Source of the DNA: Kalmusia sp. IMI 367209
Lineage: Eukaryota > Ascomycota > Dothideomycetes > Pleosporales > Didymosphaeriaceae
Assembly (NCBI GenBank): GCA_027946365.1
Contig: JAPEUQ010000003.1
Coordinates: 1,798,001-1,862,000, forward strand
DNA: 64,000 nucleotides
Direction of reading: 5' to 3'
Part shown: piece by piece, positions 35,822 through 46,520 of the stretch
Layout: every line of letters begins with the position of its first letter
Position numbering within the stretch: the stretch's first letter is position 1
Made by a program: the position numbers and the translations under genes
Notes under the pieces: model-generated
Databases searched by the model: none
The model's input: only the letters and a program-made list of their open reading frames with translations
What the model was told of the DNA's origin: nothing

Positions 35822-37335
35822 CGGAAACGTTCATTCATGGGACGCGTGGGTGTTTAATTTGCGAGGACTTCGTGTTGCCGGTGGTAGTAAATTGCTGCCG
35901 GATGCAGGGCCGTGTAATCTATGCGAAGCGGGCAATTTTCCGTCCGCTGGCGGGTATCGGCGCCGGCGACGGTGCGTGTTCACATAACTGGGAAAGAACA
36001 CAGTGATGAACCGCAATACCTTAGAAAATATTTACACGATAGAGAATAGAGCTGTGTTTGAGAAAAACATGTGACGACATTGCATATCGCGTTCGGTGCC
36101 AGCCAGTTGCGATTGGCTGCGTCTTGGCGCGCTGATCGTCGGTCATGTGGGGTAGTTTCAAGATCAACATCCCATTGAGCACACCATCGAAATTCAGCAC
36201 AATCTCGCTCATAAGCTCCTGCTTTTGTAGTTATCGAGTGCTTTCTCTACTGCTGATAGAAGAAAATCGCCTAGTCCTCTATCGCCCACCAGTGACTACA
36301 ATACGTCACCACTACTGTAGACTGTTCCTTCATATGCGTGCAGCTAATTTGAGTAGGAATCGAGCTTCTAGCCGCATCAAATTGCATAAGCCCTATGCTG
36401 TTCCTGGCTCTCCGTATGAATCCTCGTACCCTCGATCCTCGTAGTTCCCACTCCCTCATCGTAGCGTATACTACTCCATCTTGTGAACATCATCGCACCG
36501 TCCGACTGGACCCGAACGGGGCGTCGGGCCGCCGCGAGGATACACCTGTCCTGTAAAAGTCCTGTTGAACACAGACCGCTGTTCAAGGTGATACCAGAGG
36601 AGGGTAAAATGTCAGACTATAGATCAGGAGATGGCTCCGGTCGGAATATCATATAGAGAAGGCTCTGATGCAATATGTGGGACTACGTGCATATACAGGA
36701 GGCTTGATACGAGGTGAAAAATATACAGGTTGCCGCTTGTTGGCAGAAGGACTCGCGCCAGGACAAATTGCTTGAGTTTCATCACAAGACTCCGCGTTCC
36801 TTTGGTAACACAGGTTCCACAGCACCAATAGCAATAATTTCACAATTGAGATATCGAAAGATCTCCATCTATCACGACTCCAGTGCCAAACTTCATAGTG
36901 TTGGAAGATCGTCACTCCACTTAACTCCACATTTTGGATAACAGGTTTCCCTGAAGATGGCGACAATTCATCCTGCTTTTGGTGTCGAGGTATCTCTAGA
37001 AAATGTATACAATCCTCGGAACCCATGATTTCGGTATGCTTGACCATGCAATGCTCGAAGGTCGCTTACACGTGTGACGTAGATTGCGGCTCGATTTACC
37101 CGACCGAGGACACCTGGACACAAGCGCTTCTACGAACAACAAAATCTTCGCCTATCCCAATGATCAGCCTAGATGTCGCAATTCCATGCAAGATTCGTAA
37201 TCGTTCTTGACGCTGCACACCATTCACGCACAAACGGAACTCTCGAATCTCAATCAGCTCCACACCTGTTGCCATTCGTTCGCTTCGGTCTTTCGTCTCG
37301 AAAACTTCGTATCGGTTCTAGGTCCATAGGCCGAT

Positions 37336-39604
37336 ATGGCCTTGCCTAAGGGCTATCGTAACACTTACGAGGAAGCTCCCGACCTAGCCAAGGATTTCAT
37401 TAAGGAGGCACCAGACGAGAAGGGGCAACGACCTAAATCGAAAGTATCACGGGACACGCTACTAAGGACCCACCAAAGGCATCTCAAGCTTCTAAGCGAA
37501 GGCAATGTTCCAATCAGGAATCTCGTTCTGCCCTACCCGTACCCTCCAGCACGTGGGCCAATCTATACTACATCTAAGAACGTAGTAAGTACGGTGGGTG
37601 CACTTTATAAAGTCGTTACTCACATGACAATAGGTGCATCTCAGTGATCTATGCATCGACAGCCGGGATCGAGACGCTGTTCTTCTCCTTCACACAATCA
37701 CTTCCCCTTACGTCTGGTCTGCCACTGTCACGATCGCAGAGGATGAGACGGGGGATGTTGCTAGACTGACTGTCTGCAACCTGGAAGATAACGTTGTCGA
37801 TCCAATCATCACCGAGGGATCTATCCTCGCCATTAGGCAACCCTGCTGGACTAGACTTGTAGATGGCGGGTGTCACATCCGTGTCGATCATCCCTCAGAC
37901 TTTGTGTTCTTGAAGCGCGATGATGACACCATCCCCGAGGCATGGAGGAATTCGGAAGTTACAAGTGTGAGAAAAGATGCATCTCAATGCAAAAAAGATG
38001 GCGATATGATGTTCTTGAAAAAACGTTTTCGTCAAGCCCTTGAGCAGTAAGTAGCAGCCTCACTCTTTCGAATAAATGCTGACCGTCACCTCAAGTTATA
38101 CAGAAGGCCTACACTTCCTTTCCGCGAACCCTGACTCAGTAGCCGAAATCGACTTCTACCGCAAACGCTGCGGCGTAAGCATCGTACTTCTCCGCCTCGA
38201 CGACGCCGCGAGCGATCTCTCAAAAGCAATATCAACCCACGCACGCTCAGCATCCTCCCTCTCTTCTTCTGAGCTCGCAGATGCATCAAAGGTTGAAGCC
38301 TGGCTGCATAATCGTAGCACCAATGACCCATTGAACATATCTTCCAGAATTCCGCGTCACTTGAAGGAGCTAGCTGCGAGGATCAAGTTCGACATCGGCA
38401 TCAACCAAACTACTCCTGATTACGACCTTCCCGTCATTTCATCGTATGTAGGTCCGCTGACACTGCATGTCGATGCGGCGAATTATGTGTGCGATGCTGA
38501 AGTCCGAGAGAGTGAATCTCATGGTCGAGGGTTGTTTGCTAGGAGGGCTTTCAAAGAAGGGGATCTTATCTGCGCGGAAAAGGCATTCGTGCTTCCGGGA
38601 TACTTCATGCAAGATAGGAACAGTGACTGTCTGCTTTACAGTTTGGGAGATGGTACAGCAGCGCCAAGACCAGGAGCTTGGCTGTTCAAGGAGCTGGTGC
38701 AGAAACTACGATGGAATCCGAGTCTTCGGAAAGAGTTCTTTGATTTAGAAGATGGAGGATACTGGAAAAAATCCGGATGGGAAATCGCCGAAGATGAGGA
38801 AATACCGGTCGACGTGTAAGTCACTCCGCCTCGGTCTCTACAATATTACTAATGTGTTGAAGGTTTCGTATCGAATATATCCGTAGGTATAACAGCTTTT
38901 CCGCCCCGACTCGTTCCTCAGACATCCTCACCCAACCCCCCAACTCCAACCCCGAACTCCGCAACGGCTTCTGGAACCACGCCTCCTACATTAATCACTC
39001 CTGTCTGCCCAATACGATCCGCACTTTCATCGGGGACATCCGCTTCCTGCGCGCTGCTCGGGACATCGCGCCTGGAGAGGAGCTAACGAATCAGTACGTT
39101 GCGCCTGACATCGATATCAACGAGCGGCAGGAGAAGTACCGCTTGACATGGAGCTTTGAGTGTGATTGCAAGCTGTGTGTTGTCGATGGTAGTGTCAAGG
39201 AAGATGTGAGAAAGGAGAGGATGAAGAAATTTGAGGAGTTAAGAGGAATGGTGATGAAGTTGGGAGAAAGAGGAACGACAGTGACGGCTGTGAAGAAGAT
39301 TGCGAGGGGAGTGAAGGAGCTTGAGGCTTTGTACTTGCCTTCAAGCGAAGGAAGCACGGATCCGTATGCGAAGCTGCCGAGGCTGGCGCTTGTGCATCCG
39401 ACGCTGTTTCTCACTGAGGCGTGGCGTGGGATCAAAAACGTGGATAGGATGATTGAGTATGCATTGAAGCTCTTGAGGAATTTTGGAATAATTGCAAAGG
39501 TAGATGGGGGAGATTTACAAATAGAGCACAATGCGGGACTCGTCAACGTGGAGACCGTCCGCGCGCTGAAGTATCTTGCCGAGGGGGTATACATACAAAA
39601 ATGA
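37336..39604 (+). CDS. SET-domain protein (SMYD/TPR-like), C-terminus frameshifted
   Basis: Exons 37336-37584, 37634-38046, 38096-38815 and 38863-39604. The N-terminal half is helical, TPR-like in style, with FLKKRFRQALEH-YTEGLHFLSANPDSVAEIDFY across an intron. The SET region starts at RESESHGRGLFARRAFKEGDLI and includes the SAM/substrate-site signatures YINHSCLPNTIR and GEELTNQYV, then a post-SET Cys cluster (FECDCKLC). This is the layout of SMYD-type lysine methyltransferases. The frame ends at TGA 39602-39604. One frame over, the text continues as ETELAKQCLELARTWYVII and GAEVGMEDFFKSS, ending at TAG 39702-39704. The shift can be placed in the A5 run at 39597-39601 or the G5 run at 39583-39587. 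The gene therefore carries a real frameshift or a sequencing error. Confidence 0.87.
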
Positions 39605-39811
39605 AACGGAGCTGGCAAAGCAATGTCTCGAGCTTGCTCGAACATGGTATGTTATCATCACCGGCGCAGAAGTAGGCATGGAAGACTTTTTCAAATCATC
39701 GTAGTATATATAGCCGAAGGCAAATCATTCAGTCGCGCTGGCTCATCCCCACCCTTTCATGCCTACAACAACGGTCGTGAATCTGCGCTGTATCTACGGT
39801 GGTCATGACCT

Positions 39812-39985
39812 TCAGGAGAGAAAGTATATGATAACGATATTGACCCAAAGCAAGACGCAACTACCCGCAGCGACCCAGTCGACGCCCTTCTGGTCGGCGA
39901 GCCAGCACATGACGCCTAAGGCGGCGGTGAGGAGGAGGAGGTAACAGATCCAGCGTGGCCGGCGGAGGATGGCGATCTCTTGCAT
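39812..39985 (-). CDS. Small two-helix membrane protein, 57 aa
   Basis: ATG at 39985, TGA at 39814-39812. The product begins MQEIAILRRPRWICYLLLL. It has two hydrophobic stretches, about residues 13-30 and 41-56, split by a short polar turn (ADQKGVDW). Positive charges before the first helix fit a small membrane hairpin. It is convergent with the SET gene. I do not recognise the family. The clean composition and GC-rich codon choice against AT-richer flanks favour a real gene or exon. Confidence 0.5.
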   Translation of the reverse strand: MQEIAILRRPRWICYLLLLTAALGVMCWLADQKGVDWVAAGSCVLLWVNIVIIYFLS

Positions 39986-41326
39986 TTTGGCAAGGCAATC
40001 AGTTGATTGTTGTTATGAATCGTGTTGATTGGCGAGCGCTGTGCAACGAAGATGGTATGCGGTGCAGACGAAAAGGAGCTTGTGAGCTTGCGGGATGGTA
40101 GGGGACGCTAGTTGGAGTTAAGCCACAGTCAATCAAGAAACTCAGCCAGTATACGATACCTTCAAAAGATTTTGCTTGCGTTAGGGAGCTCATAATGAAT
40201 TGTAATGAGTTTTTGGAGAATTGCACTCACGTGGGATTCGACGAAAGGGGCTAGGCGGCAGTACGCTCTTTCCTCGCAGCGAGACCACAACAATGGCTGC
40301 TGCTGTTTGATCTTTACTCATTGCAACCGAACGAAAAGCTGATTTCCTTGTATTGCACATCTTTTCTCCAGTATCTCGATCATGTTCGTGCATTCCTCTA
40401 CTACGCCATGCAGTCGAAGCTATATGGTACCAAAGGTGATGATTCCATTTTCCACTTCTCGCCGTCATATTACTTAGTGAGCTTCTAGGTTACCATTTCG
40501 TTGAGACTTGAAGGTCTTGACATCCCGATGTATACTGGTGTTAAACTACGTAGAGGCAAGCCTAGGTAGGTATATGTGTTCAATACAAGCAGACAAAAAT
40601 AGTGGACATCCATTTTGCTAGTTTACTAAGTTACGTGCGACAACTGGATCCCGATCTCTTCTATCTATGACAGTGTCCCTTTGCACGGGCCTATATCAAA
40701 CTACCGCTGCACGTACGCTCTAATAGCATTGCAGGCATACTGTTAGCCTTGGATATAAGCTTGAGTGTATGTAAATTGCTGTGAGACAGCGTATATTCGA
40801 TCAACGAAACAATCGCAGTGGCAATTGGCAGCAGTTCATGACATTACTTTCAGGGCTGCTTCCGCTTACACGTACAGACAATTTCCGACATTTTACAGGT
40901 TCCAAATGCAGCTTTCTACCAGCTCCTGTAAGCTTTGCCAAGAGAAGGTCCTGGTGGGGATCGTTGCCCCTGTGGTTGCCTGGCAAGTTTGTTTTGATTT
41001 TCGGCACTGACGTCTCCTTCTCTTCACCGCGACAGTCGCGTCCTCGCTTCGTACACAAATACCTTTTCCACTCACATCCACCGCGAGTCTCACCTTTTTC
41101 TTCTTGATACGGCCACTCTACTAAATCTTCTACTCTCTACCTCACCATCAAGCTCGCTATCGCTGCTGCGGTAGCCTCCCAGCAGCATCGCGACAGTAGC
41201 GCCCCGCTTTGCAGTATTGTCGCAGCCTCCTACAGCTTGCGTCGCTTTTAAACCTTCAGCAGTCGCCTGAAAGCAGTGTTGTAAGTCTCCGCTCCGCCTA
41301 TTTTTCACCCGATATGATTAAAACAG

Positions 41327-41399
41327 CCCGAGGTCGTCTTGAACCTTCTTCCTCCGTCTGAGCTAGATCACTGCTTGACAGCAAGGCGGCAACGCCAAC
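41327..41399 (+). repeat. Exon-like repeat, copy 1 (F-box-like text)
   Basis: It is preceded by a GTAAGT..AAACAG intron-like stretch (41281-41326). It reads PEVVLNLLPPSELDHCLTAR, reminiscent of an F-box start. It is copied at 41564. Confidence 0.5.
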
Positions 41400-41563
41400 T
41401 TTATGACCACATTTGCTCACCTATAGTTCATATGGACTCTATTCTCTGCTTTGACTGACTACACATTACAGTTACTCGGGTATTTGTGGCTGCGCAAAAG
41501 CTGTGCGTTCGCAATAGCGTAAGTCGTTCCCTCAATCCACTACACCTGGCATGAAACAAACAG

Positions 41564-41632
41564 CCTGAGGTTTTTGAACCTTTCCTCTGTCTGAGCTAGA
41601 TCACTGCTTGACAAAAAGGCGGCTTTGCCATC
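41564..41632 (+). repeat. Exon-like repeat, copy 2
   Basis: It shares CTGAGCTAGATCACTGCTTGAC and flanks with copy 1, 237 bp downstream, and also follows a GTAAGT..AAACAG stretch. Differences are mainly C-to-T changes plus a net 4-bp loss that breaks the reading frame. Confidence 0.5.
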
Positions 41633-43844
41633 ATTGACCTGCCATAGCTCCTTATCTCTCAGTCGCGCGCGCATTGTCGATGACTCTGGCTAACTATATA
41701 CAAAGGTACCGCCCTACATGGCCCACTACAGAGCTTGTTCCAGCTCACGGAGTGTCGTAGCTCTTCACAGAATACGCTCGCAATAAAGGCTAGTTGTAGC
41801 GACTCACGCCTTACTCAACTACCTTGTAAGTGCCTGTCTCGTTCATTTCCTTACACTATACACTATGAGAAAACAACCATGAGCAGACGGTCAAGGTAAG
41901 TATCTACCTAGTAGTTACTGCTGGAAAACAGTGGGCCGTGGTGGTGCGGCAACAATTTGAGGATATCGTCACCTGCGACTCAAGTGATCTCTACTTTGCG
42001 ACTCCGCTAACTTGGTTCGCACGGATATATTCACGCCAGTCGGAACAAAGCGATTCTACCAGGTACGTTCACTGGACTTTTTCTTTCCCCACGCTTGTTC
42101 GGCCCACGTCCAAGGCTCTTCACTTCTCTATAGTGTCGATGCAAGACGAACTTGCCTTTCGAGACAAGCTTACGGCCAAGATCAAACCAGCTCGTCACGA
42201 TACTGCAGTTACTCTCACCTATCGGCCAGTCCCTCGCAGCGGGTGTAGGCTGCGTGCTGCTCTACCGCCATGTCTTCTCAAATGACTGGGGGTTTGCATC
42301 AACGCCTCGCACATCTCACTATTCATGTACAAGAAAATGCTGATCAAACTTTTAGACCATGACTATCCTGAGCTATATCATCGGCCCATACTTTTCTTCC
42401 TTGAGTCAGTCCCCAGCGTACATTCTCGAATAGTTCTCTCTTTACGGCTACACAAATGGCCAGTACGAACAGGCTCCTTTGCATTGGCTGCGGGAGCAAA
42501 CCAAGATTAAAAATAACCCGCTGCGATACCACTCGGCACTCTGGCATCCACGAAAACCAGTGTGAGTGGAAGGTGGTTCCTCTAGCTGGTGTATGCTGCA
42601 TTTGAATACATCTTCACGTCCTCTCATGATTGAAGGTTCTAACAAAAACCTCGAATATAGATTTCAAGGAACGTCGCTGACTGGACCTTTAGACCTGACC
42701 CATGGACCATAAAGACAACCTTCCCATTCAATCTCCTAGGTAAGTTCGTAGCGTCCGATTGGGGTGGTTTCTTCCACCCGGCTTGAGACTGAAGGCTGGC
42801 ATCCCGAGACTCTTGGATGTTACCCAGAACAAAAAAGCCTAGATTAACAGCTGCTGGACCTGCCTTTGGCACGATCCGTAGTTGAAGGAGGCTCCGTAAC
42901 AGTAGCACTGTCTTCGTCTTTTTCCATGGCGTCGATGGCTTTACGACCTCAGACATCCCAAATTTTTCCATATCGTCGCTAACGGACTTACAGAGTACAT
43001 AATTTCACGCGCTCATACTTTCCAACTCTAGACTGGTAAGTCCATCAGCATATGCTTTACGATCACATGTGGCCGGCGGCTCCGAGACGATCCTCGCACT
43101 TCCTCATAGTGCTGAGCTGGAGCCCGTCGGCCTACAATAACTGCATGGCTACGTTTGAGCGGTCTGGCCTTGTGGCTTGTATCGTGATGTAATTCGTAGT
43201 TCATGACATTCCTGTTGCGACAGCAGAGCTTATTAGAAAATGCTGATGGACTCACAGGCACCAATATCGATGCCTCTGTTTCTAGGTAAGCACTTACACG
43301 TTCTCCTTCATCCTCGTTCGATCTTTCGCCCTCCTCATACTTTCACGTCCCTACCTCCGCATCTTGCACCCTCGAACAAATTATACAAGAACAGATGGAG
43401 GACAAGGTGTGACACAGTGGCATACACACCCACATACAAATTGGCGGCAGACTGCGGAACCGCTCTACCTATAGCGGTGACCGTCCCCACATGTCAGCCT
43501 AGATCAAACAAACCCGTAGTGTTTCGACTCAGTCGATTCGGTCGAGCGTCTAGCTGTGACCGCGCACACTCCAGGCGGTCGACCTAATCAGAGGAAGGTA
43601 GAGCAGGGAAGTGATGGAACCTCTAGTGGTCGGAGTGTGCCTTGGGGTAGGGGAGACCTACGCTGCAGAGCGTTTTCCTCAGCGCGGATTAATTGGCGCT
43701 GGGGTTGAAGGTCTCTTAACATTACTTGTAGATAGATAATAAACATGTTTCCGGAAACATCATATTGTGCAATGCGTGCCAAAGTCGGATGTAAGTGAGC
43801 AGGGTAAACATTGGAACATAAAGGATTTATAGAGACTAATCTGA

Positions 43845-46520
43845 TCAGAAAGTTCCGCCCATGTCAAAATTCCAGAAATCCGGGAACGTCCAGCCCGTGA
43901 GATCGACCTGCATATCCTGCAACTCATCGAACGGCCCTTCACCCAAGCCCTTGCCCTCCGCAAGCGCACCCGCCATAGCTCCGGTCCCCGGTATCACCGT
44001 CGGCAGCTCGCTTCCGACCATGCCGAGTGGATGCATATGCGGGCCAGTAGGTGGCACTGAAGATGGTCCAAGGCTAGATATTGGTGTCAACGGCGAGGGT
44101 ATAGTGACATTCTGCCGCAGAGAGTTTACAAGTGTGTCGGAAGGTTCTTTCTGCAGAGCGAGAACTCGAAAACATAGCGATGTGACGCGTTCGAGAGCCT
44201 TACGACCGCGAGAACGCAGGTCGTCGGTTGTAGCGTTGGTGATAGAGGCTATTGACGTCCCTCGATCTTGACTGACGTTTGGCATGATGCCCTGTGCAGA
44301 GCAGAGGAGGAAGTACTCCATGTAGCCGGTGCCAAGGCGCATGACCTTTTTCTCGAAGAGTTCGCGGACTCTCTCGAGGAGGTTGACGGAGGTGGTGCAG
44401 AGCGTCGCGGTGAGTAGGTTGTCTGTGGGTAATTGCGGGATTTTAAGCTCGGGGGCAGCTGCTATGCGTTCCTGTTTTGATGCGGCGCCGACATCAATAG
44501 GATGGATGTACTCGCTTGAATGGGTGAACCTCCCTCGGTCTTCTACTGGGGAAGCGTGGAAGCAGTTGTGGTATGTTATCTGAGCAAGTGTAATGCCGGT
44601 TCTGAGAGCATCATTCCGGAGATGATTGAGTGAGAGAATGTTCTTAGCAAATAAGTACTCGTGGAGTGACAACATTGCACTTGCGTTATCAATGGATGCT
44701 GTGAAAGAGAAACTGAAGCGCCCGTTTCCAGCAGCGAATTCTGCATACGGCCGATGGAGTATCAACAGATATTGCCGCAACTGCAGCCTGAGCAGCGCTG
44801 AGGGTACTTCGGCCCTAGAATCAGTCCATGTGGGCAAAGATGATAAGATCGCATTGATCTGACCATCGTAATGAAGAACATCTGAGTACTGCAGCTCAGT
44901 TGTGGGATTGTTCAGTGTTTGCAAGAGATGAAGGCGGAGAGGCAGCGATTTGAGCGTCAAATTTAGATACGACGTTGACGTGAAGTGATCGAGCGGACGC
45001 CCTGCAGGAATTTGTGCTGTATCGGAAGCAAAAGTGTCGTCTGGGAGGTTGGATGGGGGCTGCACGTCGAAGTAGAGCCCGCAAGCCGAAGACTGCAAGC
45101 CACAATCAACCGAGCTTTGAAGCTCTAGTTCGACAATAGTTACCCAGATCCTCCTCCTCATCTCCTTCTCAAACTCGGATATCCGCCCTCTTGACAGTAG
45201 CGACGGATTGCGATGCAGCCCAGCAGCGATAGCAAGGCGGATAATATCGCCCGAGTTTGTCCAATCTTGCTTGAGCTTCAGACAGTTGACTCTCTTTGCG
45301 AGAAGGGACAGACATTGAAGCTGAAAGAAGGTTAGGGTGGTCTGCTTGCGAGATTGCCGTTGCAGCCACATATCGCATGTTTCGATGAGATCTAAAGCAG
45401 TGTCGCGGTCTATCGAGCTGTCGCCGACAAAGACGTTTCCGTCATTCGGCCTCAGACATTTCGTGATCGCAAGAATATATAGAAGGATTGCGGCGAAAGG
45501 CGTCAACAATTCATCGTTCGATTTTCGCTCCCAAAAGGCGTGATACTCCTTCCAAAAGCTTGGCTCGTGAAGGATACGGTAGGAGGTCTCGCATGTTTGG
45601 AAGTACAGAGCAACCTGAATGTCTGCCACGCTTTTGTCGGGCACATGAGCGAAGACTTCCTCGTCGTAGCCGCGCCTCAGCGAATTCTTCTCTTTCATCA
45701 AGGCTTTTCTGCGAACTCTAAAGGCTTTAAAGTCATCTCGGACGTGACCCATGTTACCGGAGGAGATCACAGACTCCCTCGTGAATGCTTGAAGCTCAGA
45801 AAACTAGATTAGTTTTGTCAGCGGCTTCAGGAAGACAACGAAATGTTGCTTACCTGGGTCAGGGCACTAAGTGGGCAAGTCGAACCATAGAATTGCGTCT
45901 TGAATGCCTTCCCTCGAAACATCATTTCCTCCTGTAAGCGGGGTTCTTCTGCCTGGAAATCGTTGAGATGCGATGCAGATAATTCGTAGGACGGGTATTC
46001 GGAACCGTTGCGAGCAGCTAGTCTTTTCTCCAGCGTTTCAAGTCGTCTTTCTTGTACTGAAAAAAGATGTATAGTCAGTTCATGTCTCGTGATTGTTCGC
46101 CTGCGGGCTCGCTCACCTCTCAACTTCCAATTCAGGACATCCGAAGAAGCAGCGCCTGATGGAACACTTTCGTGGTGCATAAAGTTCGGCAGATCCACAT
46201 GGCCATCTCCATTGACTGGCAAGTCCTCGAGTAACCGTGGATCATAGGTACACTGATCCGCCCTTCCCGTCTTTTGGCAACGACCGCAGACAGGATCTGT
46301 ACGGTAGGGTGTAGATCAGCAAAAGCCACCTCGGATGAAGCACCCTAGGATGCAGGATGCACAATGTAGGCGTATCGCCGGTTTACGTACACACGCGATC
46401 ACATTTCATCTTCCGGTTTCTGCAGGCATAACACGACAGAACTTTCCGTTTCTTGCTGGCGCGCTTTTCTGGCGACGCGTCTGGCGAATTATCACGCGAC
46501 TCGGCGCTTCTGGTGGACAT
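43845..46520 (-). CDS. Zn2Cys6 fungal-specific transcription factor
   Basis: Four exons on the minus strand: 46520-46391, 46296-46117, 46056-45854 and 45803-43845, about 823 aa. The zinc cluster spans the first intron: SCYACRNRKMKCDRV + YPVCGRCQKTGRADQC, giving C-x2-C-x6-C-x6-C-x2-C-x8-C. A basic KKRKV precedes it. A short coiled-coil linker (QERRLETLEKRLAAR) follows, then the fungal transcription-factor middle homology region with YFQTCETSYRILHEPSFW, DIIRLAIAAGLHRNPS and EKEMRRRIWVTIVELELQ. The tail is acidic and aromatic (GWTFPDFWNFDMGG), typical of an activation segment. The target is unknown; a link to the nearby cellulase and xylanase genes would be speculation. Confidence 0.9.

Larger units (their letters stand above)
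35552..37335. other. Xylanase promoter and intergenic DNA
   Basis: 1.8 kb between two divergent genes. The left part holds the xylanase promoter elements listed separately. The rest has no supported gene. Confidence 0.45.
39986..43844. other. Gene-poor region with duplicated exon-like segments
   Basis: 3.9 kb. It contains many GTAAGT-like donors and short open stretches, and the repeat pair at 41327/41564. It may be the debris of a duplicated multi-exon gene; no complete gene could be assembled. Confidence 0.45.
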
